Shown here one piece after another: positions 1 to 12,397 of a stretch of 64,000 nucleotides of DNA (position 1 is its first letter; every line of letters begins with the position of its first letter). The translations under genes and the position numbers were made by a program. The DNA comes from Podocnemis expansa (Eukaryota > Chordata > Testudines > Podocnemididae): the NCBI GenBank assembly GCA_007922195.1, contig ML681964.1, positions 2,432,734-2,496,733 of the forward strand. The letters run 5' to 3'. The notes beneath the pieces were generated by a model that saw only the letters and a list, made by a program, of their open reading frames with translations, had not been told where the DNA came from and searched no databases.

Positions 1-312
1 ATTCCTCAGTCATTGATGGGCCAGTATGTTTTTGCGGCAAATCTGTTCAGATCTTACTGAATGTGAGGAGCCATTTGCCTATGAAGACGCTTTGCAAACA
101 GTGTTGGGGATGCATGGCAATGTTTGAATGATAAATTCGACAGGAATAGCATGAGAAAGAAATTTCTCATGTTCATAATACATCAGGTCAGTTAAAATAG
201 TAAATTGTTCTCCTTAAAGAAAAAGTTAGGTTTAAACATAATCCTCTGGAAGCAACTTCACTTTGAATAGTTTTGGCGGGGGGGGGGGGAGGGGAATAAA
301 AAACCTTCTCAA
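1..312. other. Unassigned sequence with a poly-G run
   Basis: I recognise no gene or repeat family here. A run of about 12 G follows TTTTGGC at 278-289. The first 130 bases have a short open frame on the plus strand but no splice or domain evidence that would make it an exon. Confidence 0.4.
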
Positions 313-742
313 ATTCAGCAGTATGGATCATTATATTCGTCTCTGTCAGGTTACATATGAGAAAGAGAGTAACAGAAGATCATGCCCTTGGATAGGTTCT
401 CTTGATGCATGCATCTAATTCCCACCTACATAACTGGAAATGATATGCAATGCACTAAGGAAAGGACATAGCTCTTAAAAGGAAATTTTTGAAGGCTATC
501 CAATCTTAGAATTTTTTTGCATTTGGAGACTTCTGCTTAGGAGTCATAATGTCCCATATATGTTATGCAACAATGACACAGATGCCAGGCTTCTTGAAAG
601 AGGTATGGGGATTGCCCCTTATATACTACAGGTTGGTTGGCTAGCTCATGGTTCACTAATCGGCTATGCCTTTCATTGCACATACAAGCCTATTCTTTGA
701 GTAACCTGACAGAGACGAATATAATGATCCATACTGCTGAAT
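313..742. repeat. Perfect 42-bp inverted repeat with 346-bp spacer
   Basis: Positions 313-354 are the exact reverse complement of 701-742, and complementarity stops abruptly at both ends of each arm. The spacer has no coding signal. This could be a 430-bp non-autonomous transposon with 42-bp terminal inverted repeats, two oppositely oriented copies of a short repeat, or a local inverted duplication. I see no matching direct repeat flanking the arms, so the transposon reading is unproven. Confidence 0.8.
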
Positions 743-1502
743 CAGCAGCTTGTAGTCCATTCTGCTCCCTCCCCAAAAAAGGGCATCATTCTGATACTAA
801 CAAACATATATAAATATGTCTAAGAAAAGACATTTCTTACTGTCTGCAGCAGTTTCTTTTAGTCACTGAACAATGTGCTTCAGTCATTTGCAACACAAGA
901 CCTGCCATTAAAGCATGAAGCAAGGATATTCTCAAAGAAGAAACTGAGATGTCTGGAGGAAGGCACTTGCCAGGTTAAAATGTTTAGTCTACCTGACTGA
1001 AGGTATGTGAGAGACTGCAGGCTCTGCTACCTTGTTTATAAGTGTACTACTGCGTGTTTAGGCAGAACAACTTTGTAATTAAGCTCATAATATCAACCGT
1101 ATATATAGGGTTGATTTTTTTTAACATATATACTGTACCTGTGTGAAAACATGTAATGAAACAGTCTTTTAAGATCATTGTTTCCACAACCCACTGTCTC
1201 CTGCATGCCCCAATCTTAAAATAATAAAAGTTAAAAACAATTGTCATTAGCCTCTCTCAGGTAACTGGCTGGTGAGTCTTGTCCACATGCTCAGTGTCTA
1301 CCTCACCGCCATGTTTGGCATTAGTAAGGAATTTTCCCCTGGGTCAGATTGCCAGAGACCTTGGTAGATTTTTCACCTTCCTCTGCAGAATGGAGCATGT
1401 GGGTCACTTGATGGTTTAAACTAGTATAAATGGTGGATTCCATGTAAACTGAAGTCTTTAAATCATGGTTTGAGGAGATCAGTAACTCAGACAGAGATTA
1501 TC
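743..1502. other. Non-coding stretch, nothing recognised
   Basis: AT-rich sequence on both strands with only short chance open frames. No TE termini, RNA gene or exon could be supported. Confidence 0.5.
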
Positions 1503-1512
1503 GTAAGACTAG

Positions 1513-1715
1513 TTCCAAAGAGGCAGCCGTGTTAGTCTAGTAAAGCAAAAAAAGCAAGGAGTCTTGTGGCACTTAAAGACTAACAGCTTTATTTATCGCA
1601 TGAGCTTCTGTGGGAGAAAAATCCCACTTCCTCAGTGGGATTTGCTCCCACGAAAGATCATGCGATAAATAAATCTGTTAGTCTTTAAGTGCCACAAGAC
1701 TCCTTGCTTTTTATA
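1513..1715 (+). mobile_element. Fold-back Penelope-like terminus with 10-bp TSD
   Basis: Two inverted copies of the PLE 3' end meet head to head. The left arm reads outward as the reverse complement of the terminus. The right arm carries GTGGGA...TCCCAC, then GAAAG, then AATAAAT, TTAGTCTTTAAGTGCCACA and GACTCCTTG. The unit is flanked by GTAAGACTAG at 1503-1512 and 1716-1725, so it is a complete insertion. No coding sequence remains. The family assignment rests on the same terminus lying downstream of a GIY-YIG frame near 63 kb. Confidence 0.8.
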
Positions 1716-1725
1716 GTAAGACTAG

Positions 1726-2325
1726 ATGATCATAGTGGACTCTTCTGGCCTAAAGTTCATGTAGGCCACCAAACAGCTGATGAAATGATTTGATGGCCTC
1801 TATGAAGTTCATAACAGACTAATGAGCATATCACAAAAACACCATCTCAGCTAACAACCGTAAGGGAGGCTAAGCATTAAATGGACATGGAAGCTGAAAA
1901 AACAGTTTAATATCTGGGCAAATCAGAGCAAGGGGAAACACTGCTCTGCTGCTTCTACTTATGCTGTACAAGAGGAGTTAATTCTCTAGACCTGTCAACT
2001 GGGCGCTTTTCACAAAAAAGGACATTGACTTAGAATACAAACTTAACAGGAGGGTCTTTAAAAAAACAGAAAAATTCTAAGCTTGCCAAATTCGACCACT
2101 TGGTAGTTTACACAAAAATAAATTGAACAGGAAGGGATCCATTTTTTTAAATTTCACAGACACAAAATTTAATAGCCCATACATATTTGAAATAGCCTTT
2201 CAAGGCCTTAATCAGCAGAAGAACTAAAATCCTTGTAGTTTCTTGAAACATTAATCCAAATTCTGATATAGGACACAAGTGAAGCCAGATTGCGGTGCTA
2301 AACAAATGCTTGATACTTGACTGGG
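1726..2325. other. Non-coding stretch, nothing recognised
   Basis: AT-rich, no recognised repeat and no supportable open frame. Confidence 0.5.
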
Positions 2326-2600
2326 TTTAAGGCCAGAAAGGATCATTTTCATCATCTAGTCTGACCTCCTATGTGACACAATAGTTTCTTCATTTAAACC
2401 ATACTGACTGTTTACACCACTGATTACCTTTTAAAACAATTAGCCAGTCTTGACTGAAAGATGTCAAATGATGAAGAATCTGTAAGATCACAAGGTGAGT
2501 TGTTCTCATGGCTAATTACCTTCACTGTTGAAAAATGTGCACTGTATTTCTACTCTGAATTTATTTAGCTTAGTTTCCAATAACTGAAAGGGATACTTGC
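2326..2600 (-). mobile_element. Old CR1/L3-type LINE 3' tail
   Basis: The stretch contains GGCCAGAAAGGATCATT followed by CATCTAGTCTGACCTCCT, the reverse-complement signature of CR1/L3 3' ends. It is followed by diverged 3' UTR text. It is 5'-truncated and non-coding. The boundary toward 2600 is uncertain. Confidence 0.65.
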
Positions 2601-4626
2601 CCATTTCAGAGATCTACACAATCCATGTTAAACATCAGTCTCTAGTCAAGACCGTAATAGGAGGGGATGCACTATTCTTCAAATTTGGTCCAAGTAATCT
2701 GCTCCTCCATTTAATGAGCACAAATGTGCCATTTTTACAAATAAAGTTCACATTCTATGGAGAAGTAGATGGTTATTTTGGTGGGTACAGTCCACATCAC
2801 GCTGCACTGGGGGCATGCCAGCTTCTTCTGCTCTCATGCATGTAGTTAGTGGTGGTAGTGGAAGTGTGTCAACATTAGCTTTGAAGGTTAAGATACTTTA
2901 AAATGACTGCAAATGAACCATGGTCTGCTTATAACATTCACCCCCAACCTTCACCAGTCAGGCCAGAGACCAGTGTTTTTCCACTTGGACACCATTGGTA
3001 AGTACATGTGACCAAACACACTGCTTTTCAGACATATAAAAATAGCCAAGTTAGAGGAAGTACAACTCAGCTGCCCAACAATACAATATCCATCAAAACA
3101 GCCACGAAAGAAAAGAGGTAAGGCATAAAATGGTCAAGTAACATGAGTTGGGACCACCTTGCACCATCACTGCTCCCGACTGCTCACAACACATGGAAGC
3201 AGTTAACTGGGGAGGAATGGGGGAAACAGATTAGTTCAGTGTCTTGTTTAACTTGGCATGGTATAGGAGAGAAGAAACAATGCAAGATTGACTGTACTTC
3301 CTGGTGGCCTTGGGGCTCTCGTTCAGAAATTCTGTTGAGGAAACTGTGTTCAAAACTCTCTTTGAATCCTAATTTACACATACAGAGGAGCCATCTACTA
3401 GGATATAACCCCATTTCTTTGGGGAAGATAAAGCATCTCCAGGGCATCACCCTTCCCTCCCTTGGCAACTGTGGATGCTTCCCATCAGAAATCCACTCAG
3501 ATAAAGATCCATAGGGTTGCACGGGTGGTAGATGCTGAGCTCCATAGTGTCCATACAACCCCCTGTACAGCTTGGGATTTCTTTGTGGAAATAAGAGGAG
3601 GGTAATTATGTTAGCTTGGGAAGCAAACCAACCAATTAGAAAACAAGACAGTGGAGCAGCATTCATCTCTGCACGACAGTTCTTCTCCATCCTTATGAAT
3701 TCCTAATCACGATCAGTGAAGTTGATGAAATGGTGGCCTCCAAAATCTACAGCCCACCATCTCTCTCCTGTAGTGGGAGTGAGTCAAGAAAAATCCACAA
3801 GGTAAGTTTCAAAAGAATTCCTTCTCTAATCCTGGATTCATCCTAGAGGGCTTATAGCAGGCAGGGAGGTAGAGAGAGGGAAATGTGGCATCAAGACACC
3901 CACAGTCATGCTGCAAGATAGTTCATCTGTAAGATCGCCATAGAGCCAACTTGCAAATAAGGACTCTTCTAGAGAAAGGAGGGGCAGTTACAATACACTT
4001 AACTTAGCAACATTTGGATTTCAGATTGACCCTGTTTAATTGTCATTTGATCTTGCAATCACTGAAAACAAATAAAAAGCCACATATTCTTAATTTTGTA
4101 TGTTCCTGTACTATGCTGAACATTTTGGGCCAAAGATAAAACAAAAGCAAAAACAAGACAAAAAGCAGCCCTATAGTCATGTCATGCCTTACTCAAAATA
4201 ACAGAGAAGTGCTACTCTGTGCTAATTAGAAGCTCCAGAAAGAGTGGAAGCAAAATTACTGGACTTTGCAGCTACACCCTTCAAAAGAAGCCTTAAAATT
4301 GCAAACTTTGAGAAATTTCTGTCCACCAAGGAATATTTTAAGACACTAGACAATTTGAGAAAAAACTCATACGTGCTATTTACTGCATATCATGTTTCCC
4401 CTCCATAAATCTATTTTTTTTTTAAAACACAAAATACTAACACATACCAGCACACACTTCAAGACCTAAGGGAGAAAGTATTATTATTAGGATAGTTTCA
4501 TGTCCTCCAAACCCCAAACTTTCAAACAACTATGCAGAAGTGGATCGATAGAGATTCCCCTTTCAAGGCATAAAAAAATAAGCGTCCATTCTTGCAAGGC
4601 GGTGAGTAATTTCAGCTCCCATTCAA
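2601..4626. other. Non-coding stretch with one unexplained open frame
   Basis: No repeat family is recognised. The minus strand is open over 3690-3184 (168 codons) with no domain that I recognise. A pyrimidine-rich tract ending in AG lies inside it, but there is no good donor partner, so I do not call an exon. The overlapping plus-strand frame 3143-3514 is equally unsupported. Confidence 0.35.
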
Positions 4627-4845
4627 GTCTAAGGGTATGTTTACACTGCAGCTGGAAACAAGCCTCCCAGCCTAGGCAGAGATATTTACAGCAATGTGCA
4701 AAAACAGCAGTGTGGACACTGCAGCACCAACTGAAACGCAAAGCTAATCACTGGAGCTCAAGTCCACCCTAACCCCCTGGTTCTCAGCGTAGGTGGTTGG
4801 CCTGAGTCTCTCCCAGTGCTGCATCTACACAGCTAATATTGAGCA
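4627..4845. mobile_element. Candidate MITE starting GGGTATGTTTACACTGCAGC
   Basis: The left end resembles the GGGTATGTCTACACTGCA terminus of a very common reptile MITE group, also seen at 41593. Internal CAGTGTGGACACTGCAG and the CATCTACACAG near the right side fit a decayed partner end. The right boundary and target-site duplication are not clear. Confidence 0.4.
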
Positions 4846-6796
4846 CACAAGAGCAAGTCCCACTAGCACAAATCTACCCTCATGGACTGACCCCCAGCTT
4901 CAGGACAGGCATTCCTTCAGGGGTTATCTGAACTACTGAGTAAGAATTATTCTGGCTAACAATGTCAAAAGTCACTAGTTATTTTGGGTGCCTGAAGTGA
5001 TGCACTTTCTGAAAGTATTGAGCCACCCATCCTCTGGAAATTAAGTCCAAGTATATTGAGCACACACAAGGTGTTAAGTGGAAGCACCTAAAATATTAGT
5101 CACTTTGAAGAACCTTCGTCAATGGTTTCTACTCTTGCTCCCAAACACAGCAGGATGGGTCATAATTTTCATCCGTGGACTGCTCCAAACCTCAATTTCT
5201 CATACTAACTGGAACAACAAAGATTTCATTTAAAATGTACTTGTGGTAGTTATGCATATGAATTAAGAAAATTCCTACCCTCAACCTCTTCTCACCCAGA
5301 AATAACAGGCATGCCAAAATCTGAAAACAGGTACACAAACTGAAACCCTTTTAATGCTGGTACACTGACTGCAGGCAAAACTGGCAGTGTGGCTTATCTA
5401 TACCTAGGTTCTGCAATACCTAGACTCACTGATAATTCCTGTCACAGCTGACCCAGCTCTTCTTTCTTCCACAGTAAACAAAATAAGTAAACATGAATTC
5501 TGTGATGTTTGGCTCTTTTTGATGAGACCTTGAAAACCAAATTTAAAAATCCCACAGAAGAGTTTGGGTAGACATTTGCCTCTTTGTCTTTGAAAAGTCT
5601 TTGTCCTTCACTCCATTTTGTTAACACCCAGCCCCAGAGGTGGCTGCTTTTCAGTGGGGAAATGTCTCCTGTGCATACATTGTTTGCAAAAAGTTCAGGA
5701 GACCTTTGGAATGAAAAGCATTATATTACTATAAAATACTATTCAAGTGTTTTGCTTTTCACATCTCCCTTTTCTGTGGGACTGCCTATTCTCCTATCTG
5801 CTACATTGCCAGAATTCATTTGCTCCTTGGTTCTGCCCAAGTTAAAAGCCTTAATCATACTTTTGATCAGGTCCCTGCAGGATTCTGCAAACTCCCTCTT
5901 CCCATGGCCTTCTGAAATCTCTACTCTCTAGACTCTGGGAGCTCCAAATCCTGCAATCAAATTACTCTCGTTACAGGAAAGAGAACCATATAATTTTGGC
6001 TCTTGTAAGATATGATATCACAAAGGGCCCCTCGAGGGAATTAGCACCTCATAACTCACAGCTGCCAGTTATTAATTCAGTGGAACAGATCCTCAGCTGA
6101 GATAAATCAGTATAGCTTCATTGCCTTCAACAATTATGCTGATTTATGTCAGATGAGGATCTGGCCCTAGATGTACTTCACTTGTACAAAGGCCAGTTTT
6201 CCACGATATCTATTAATAAACCCTTTACTTGCAAGAGACATTGTGTGTCCTTACTTGACTAGTTACTCTGCTCTGAAAAATGACACCGTGGCACCATCCT
6301 ATTTAACAGACCTGTTCTCTGGATGTATCTGCAACATTCACTCATTTTTCTAACAAAACAAGTTTCTGTTCCTTTTTACTTCTTGGCAGAGGTAACACAG
6401 CCATGAGAGGGTGAGATGGATTTTGCCACGTTTGTTAACAGAATTTGAATTCAGTTCAATCACAGAGCCAAATTATGCCATCAGTTACGATGCCTCATAA
6501 GGGTCGTACAGGTGTAATAGGGAAGAAATTGTCTTTCAGAATCTCTACCATTGATGACAACACATAAGCATGAAAGACCACTGCTTGACTTACAAATCCT
6601 AGGCGGAACCTGCAGCAGTGGCTGTTAAATATGCTTAGTTTTACATAGATGTCTAAAATTTCCAAAAGAATCCATGTCTCTATGTGAAATTTTTTATGGA
6701 TCCACAACTGAAAAGACACTATCTTAGGATCACCCAAAGTAAAGGCTCTGAAAGAACTGCTATACCCTATGGTCTGATGTCAGTGTACATTTAGAA
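4846..6796. other. Non-coding stretch, nothing recognised
   Basis: AT-rich sequence with short chance open frames only. I see no repeat with definable ends. Confidence 0.45.
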
Positions 6797-6972
6797 CAGT
6801 GGTTCTCAACCTTTTGCAGATCACAACACATTTGGTGGTATGTTGTGATCCAATAACGTACACAGACCCACCCTCTGGCAGGTCAAATCCAGCCATCTCC
6901 CCAGCTCACCATGACACAGTTACCACTGTCCGGTGACACAGTAATTTGTCCCAACGTGGTTGAGAACCACTG
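6797..6972. mobile_element. hAT-type MITE (CAGTGGTTCTCAACC ends), 8-bp TSD
   Basis: The ends are CAGTGGTTCTCAACC and GGTTGAGAACCACTG, exact inverted repeats of 15 bp. ATTTAGAA flanks both sides (6789-6796 and 6973-6980). An 8-bp duplication with CAG-type ends is diagnostic of hAT transposition. At 176 bp with no coding capacity, it is a non-autonomous copy. Confidence 0.92.
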
Positions 6973-6980
6973 ATTTAGAA

Positions 6981-8155
6981 GACCTGTTTTCGCTTATTAT
7001 GTGGTTGTACAATGCCTGTTCTCAGTTGGGGGCTCAAGCTGTTGCTGTATTACAAATAATAAATAATGTTGGCACCAGTATGATCACAAACAATATCCAT
7101 GTTAAAACAAATTGGACTCCAGTTATTATCATGCAATTCCTTAACAAGAAATGTATGCAGATCCTCCCCACCCACACTAGCTAATGGAAGTATTCATCTT
7201 AACTCACAACTATGATGGGCCTAATTCATCACCAGCTCAGCTGCTCTCTTGTGTTGTCATTTACAGCTGTGCAAAGTGAACATCCACTCTCAGGAGTGTT
7301 CACAATCTAAGACAGAGTGCAGTTAAAGTGATGGCTGTGTTTGTCTTTAGGATGTCGTGATTCTGGAAAGGCCAAAACAGATAGTCCTTTGAGGCATGTG
7401 GAACTTGAGGGGGGCGAGAGGAAGGGAAGATACTGTTCAAACACCTATGGATCCCATTTAGCTTGTGAGTTAAATGCAAACCATTAACTTAGTGTGGATG
7501 TAATGATGAATGGTAGGTTGTAAGATTAAAAATTGCTTTAAAAATCAGGGACCAGATTCTCCTGTGAGTTACAGAAATTCATCTACCCTTGGAATCAACC
7601 CACTGGGCTGCAGCTGTAAAGACCTGAGCCCAAGTCTCCCCTCACCCATACCAATATCATACTAGAATGACTCCATTAATTTCAATGGAGTTGCTCTTGA
7701 CTAACTATCAAGCATGTGTGTAAAGAACTGGACCCATGGACATCAAACTATTTGACTAGTTTTCAAGAACTGAGTTTTTTCACTTAAAGCAAAATACAGA
7801 TTTTTTTATGATGATATAAAACAGATTAGAGACTCCATTCAATTTTAATGATGCCATCCTCATCCAAACAGGAGAAGAGGAACAAATGAAAGAAGACCAT
7901 TCTACGAGGATAATTTATGGAGAGATGCCAGGAGGAAAGGCTTGCTAACTGACAGCTGTTTCAGCCCAGGAAAAGAATTTTCCCCAGCCACCATTCTGGA
8001 GGTGAAATTGCCTCTAATACCAAACTAAACTCAAGACAAAAAAGTTATAATGACAAACTCCAGTTATATTTATAACAAGACAAAGAGGAAGGAACTGGGA
8101 TATTTGAAAGATACATAGACAGAAAGAAGTGTAAGGGGAAAAAACCCTGTGAATT
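6981..8155. other. Non-coding stretch with a dispersed repeat motif
   Basis: Around 7210-7290 lies TTGTCATTTACAGCTGTGCA, a motif seen again near 9482 and, diverged, near 10350. This suggests fragments of an unclassified dispersed repeat. Nothing else is recognised. Confidence 0.4.
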
Positions 8156-8436
8156 AGGCTATGTCTATACTGACGGAGGAAATGTGCACTTTTCTGGGTT
8201 CAATTCAGTGGTCTGTCAAAACATGATGAATTGCACTGGTTCACATCAGTAACTCCAGCCCTGGAAGTAGCGTGGTACTAAGGCAACAGGACAGCTTTTC
8301 TGATCACCTTAGCACAGTGTTTAGGTGGAGGTAACTGGGAGTTAATAAGTCAACAAGATACGCAAGGTATTTTACTTATATTGTGTACCTCCTGTTGACT
8401 TCCGCCGACAAGTGCAGCAAGTGTAGACTAGGGTTT
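8156..8436. mobile_element. Candidate Harbinger-like MITE
   Basis: The left end reads TTAGGCTATGTCTATACTG and the right end CAAGTGTAGACTAGGG, imperfect inverted repeats resembling the GTCTACACT-type termini at 21565 and 35569. A TTA sits at the left edge, but the right-hand duplication is not intact. No coding sequence. Confidence 0.45.
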
Positions 8437-10688
8437 AGTCTTTCTCCCTCAAATGCCAGTGTTACTGTTTCTTACAATTTAGGACTGTTGATAAACTCTT
8501 GTTATACTGTAACCAAAGTAATATCAGGTCTGAATCAGAAAACATCTGTACTGAGGATTTCACTTAAACACTTGCTTAACTTTAAGAATCGCAAAGTGCT
8601 AACGGAGTCAATGAGATGTAAGTATCTGATTAAATACTGTAACGAACAAAGGTGTAATTAAGCACACACACACAATGGCTTTCCTGAATGGGGCCCACAA
8701 TTAGGAAAAATGTTTCACATTTCTATGTTTGAAAGTATGGGGGGGTTTTTTGTTTGTTTTTGTTTTTATTTTTACATAGCTTCTTGTCAGAGTTAAATTT
8801 CATTGTGCAATTACAAATAATTATTACGGCTGCAAATGATTAGTAGGTGCTACATTTGGCTGGTATCAGTTCTGCTGTCCTGTCTACGTACCAGAAAATA
8901 CACCCAAGAAAAATACTCATAGACAACTTCTTTTCATCATTTAGGGACTACTAACACAAACATTTACTCTGGTGTGTTGTGCTCACTACAAAAGTCTCTT
9001 CACACTCTGATTTACTCACAAGACCTTGTCACAGTGAGTATAAGCAGCAACTTCATCCGTCTACTCTCAAACACAATGCTCAGCAGTAAGTCATTTGAAG
9101 GACTGGGCCCTTAATTTTTTAAAGTAACTCTTATCCCATTGACCTGATAACAGAGCTGAAAGTCAAAAGACACTAGCTAAATAATCTCGAGATAAACATA
9201 TTCTTTCTGATGTGTTTTGGGCTATCATCATCCTCTAGGTCTAGGATTAGAGGTTTGTTCAGGTAAACTCTATCCACTTTTAATTTTTATTCTTGTTTAC
9301 AAGAACTTGTAAATTGTACCTCAAATGTCAGGTAGAAAGCAATACACCCTTGATCAGATCCGAAGCCTAAAAACTATTAAGCAACCAGGATGCTGACTCT
9401 CTTAAAGAAGGGCTTAAACAGATTTCCTATTTCACCACAGAGGGACTGATTCTTCACTGCTTTGCATTAAAAATGCCATGTTGTCATTTACAGCTGTACA
9501 AATTAGGCCAGGCACCTAGCTGCATCCCATGTGATCTGCACTGCTATGGAGGTGAAAGGCTGCTTACACCCATGGGGTTTGCCCAGCTAAGGAGTCTCCT
9601 AGTACAAGCAAATTTCATGCGTTGCAAGACAATTTTTAGTCAAATTCTACTTCAAGTGTTCCTGCATTACTGCAATTCTATAATCTCTGGTTGGCATATA
9701 CTGTTTAGGAGCATTTATTTATTTTAGCACTGATGAAACAGATACTTAGCTATTGCAAGTTGATATTACTCCACTGACATCAATTGAATTACACTAATTT
9801 CAACAAACTGACCTGGTCCGCTCCTATAAAAAATGGAATTTTTGAAAAGTTAATGGTGACATTCATGATAAGTTTAAGTTTTATTTTGTTTTTCTGTTAA
9901 AGTTTTTAAATGCTTATTCTTATACATGTTAATTAAACCTGACAGTGGACCTTTAAAATCATGCCCCTTTTTTTCATGTGAAGATGATGTTTCATATTTA
10001 TTTGCAAGACTGATTCTTTATAGAGAATTTCCATCTATGTATTTGTAAACATTTGTCATACAACAACAACTCTTTCTGGCCAAAAAAAGAAAGAACTCGA
10101 CATCACTGATGACATTTCACATGACCAGATTTCCTCTGCAAGACACCTTCTTAACATTTTGCATTCATAGTATAGGGATGTTTTTCCTAGTAGTTCTGTA
10201 TCACAGCTGCAATATCATGTGCTGTATTCTCTGTGCGGTTATACTTGTCTTACACCACTGCGATTCCACTGACTGCAGTGGAATAATGACCAACTGACTC
10301 ATCTAAACAAGCAAAACCAGCCCCTAGATCTTCACTGCTTTGCACTTAGTGTGTCTATTCGCATCTGTGCAAAGTGGGCATGAAATTGGCTTGATTCTCA
10401 TCTGTAGCCAAATCACACTGAAATTAGCCGAGTCTCTAGGGTCAGAAACTTTTAGATGTCTTTGCAGTTTTTGGGCCCATCTGGAGCCCTTCTTAGCATC
10501 TAGTATAAGTTATGCTATTCTTGAGGTTACTCCTAAATTAACCTCCTCTTTGGGGCCATTCTGGCAGCTTTGGGTTACTGGAATGCAGAGACATACTAAG
10601 AATGCTACCCTTTTCCCAGAAACAATCCCTCCTATACCGAGGGCCAGGACCATAAAACCAGCACTGCCAGCTCAGTGCTAACTCTACT
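8437..10688. other. Non-coding stretch, dispersed motif copies
   Basis: Two copies of the TTCACTGCTTTGCA-type repeat occur near 9450-9525 and 10330-10400. The remainder is AT-rich without recognised ends or coding sequence. Confidence 0.4.
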
Positions 10689-11204
10689 CAAGAGTGGCCA
10701 AATTTAAGGAACTCAAGAGCCACACAAGTTGATTATTAAACTTTCAAGAGCTGCACTGAGGCATATAGCCATATTTTACCTACTCCAAAATTCCTAGATT
10801 TAAAATTCATTGCACACTTTAATTTTATTCAAAAAAGAGGGCAAATATTGATCCTGCTAATGTCAGATTCTAATAATTACTTAAGGTTACCATAAAACCT
10901 TAGCTTCTCCCCACCATCCCAACCATGGCTGCCGCTTCTCCCTGCTGTCCTGATGCCTCCCTAACCCCCAGGCCCTGACGCCGGCTCCCCCAGGCCAACC
11001 CCCCTTGCCAGGGCTCCCTTACTGGGCAACTCTGGCAGCTAGGCACTGGTTGGGGCTTCTCTCTGAGCATGCTCAGAGTACGCTCAGGGCAGGAGATTTA
11101 AAACTGCTAGGCTGGGAATACTTTCCTCTGGCTTTCTTCCATGAGCCTCACTTTTTCATTCAAGAGCCGCATGCGGCTCCCAAGCCACAGTTTGGCCACG
11201 CCTG
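10689..11204. mobile_element. hAT-like element, GGCCAAAC/GTTTGGCC ends
   Basis: The left end CAAGAGTGGCCAAAT and right end TTTGGCCACGCCTG are inverted. Internal text (GAACTCAAGAGCCACACAAG at the left, CATGCGGCTCCCAAGCC at the right) matches the second copy at 38376-38847. The TSD is degraded here, so boundaries rest on the sister copy. Confidence 0.75.
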
Positions 11205-11238
11205 CTCTAAATCATCTAAGTGTTCCTTCACACGAGGA

Positions 11239-11682
11239 CAGTGGTTTCCAACCAGTGTGCTGTGAAAACTGTCCAAGTGTGCTATGAAATTCTGTACACA
11301 GGTAGTAAAAATCAAAGTAAAACAAACATTGTTTCACCTTAAACAATGTCTAACCAAAATTACTACTCATACAAGCTGTGAAAATGAATCACCAAATAAA
11401 AAGCAAGGTATCAGTCTTTTAATTCTAAAATGTGAACTAAACACAGGTGGACAAAGGGCAAAATTGAGATGAGTATTTTTTTTTCCAGATCTGAAACAAT
11501 AATGCATTTGATCCTTCTTTAGCTTGTTGTCTGCACCATATTGCAAACTTCTCTAGTAAGACGGTAACCATAGTAAATGTGTTATTAATGAGTAATCAAT
11601 TGAACGGAAAAAAGCAGGTGTGCCATGGAATTGTTTGTTTCATTGAAGTGTGCCCTGTTACTGAAAAAGTTTGGAACTATTG
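11239..11682. mobile_element. hAT-like MITE, CAGTGGTTTCCAACC end
   Basis: The left end is CAGTGGTTTCCAACCAGTGTG and the right end AAAGTTTGGAACTATTG, a diverged inverted match. TGTGCCATGGAAT near the right end resembles the families at 41111 and 55752. No 8-bp duplication is visible, so this is an old or misbounded copy. Confidence 0.55.
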
Positions 11683-11907
11683 TGCTAATCTATTCTCATT
11701 GTCCTGGAACTGCAAAAATCAGAATGCAATATACACGATTAAAAGAAACTGGAATCACACTTTTGTCTAGCTCCTCCTCCTACTGCAATAAATGGGAATT
11801 TTGCCACTGGCTTAAATAGGATTGTTTTTATACTATTAGAGCATAATATACACAGGTTCCCTCACATTATTAAAAAACACATGTGCAAGGGGGAATGTCA
11901 TGTAGAG

Positions 11908-12099
11908 CGCGGGTGTCAAACTCAAATCACCACGAGGGCCACAGGAAGACTAGTACAGGGCTGCATGAGGACTAGTACAGTAGCCCGAGGGCCACACCAC
12001 TAAGACCTTTTCATACAACAATATTGCAAATATTGGAAACAACAGTGTCATTGCAGGCTGCAGGAAATAACTTTAGGGGCTGCATGTCTGAGACCCCTA
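11908..12099 (-). mobile_element. hAT MITE, GGGTCTCAAAC family (copy 1)
   Basis: The ends GGGTGTCAAACTCAAATC and GTCTGAGACCCCT match, in reverse orientation, the copies at 13562 and 20154. ATGTAGAG (11900-11907) and ATGTGGAG (12100-12107) form an 8-bp duplication with one mismatch. Internal CATACAACAATATTGCAAAT is shared between copies. Confidence 0.85.
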
Positions 12100-12397
12100 A
12101 TGTGGAGCATGAGATCTAACATGACAGTTTAGACAGATGGTCTTAGAACAAGTACATAATGATTGGAAACATACATAGACTTTTTTTAAACTGTGACAAT
12201 AACAGAGTTTGGCTGGATAGCACTGATGGCTCATGTACAGCTAAACCCCAAAACATTAATTCAGGTCCTTCTAGTATCCAAAACATAAACAAAAAAACTC
12301 CATTCTTGTACATAGGTGCATATTTATTCACATACATATCTGGCTCACTGGCTCTCAACAGTTAAACTTGTACCATGGCATTCATAATAATTTGACA

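Noticed and set aside
1..130. Possible coding exon in the first 130 bases
   Set aside because: A plus-strand frame is open for about 42 codons, but there are no splice signals or recognisable domain and it is cut by the window edge.
3184..3690. 168-codon open frame on the minus strand (and overlapping plus frame)
   Set aside because: No recognised domain, codon bias or convincing donor/acceptor pair. Length is possible by chance in 64 kb; kept only as a note.
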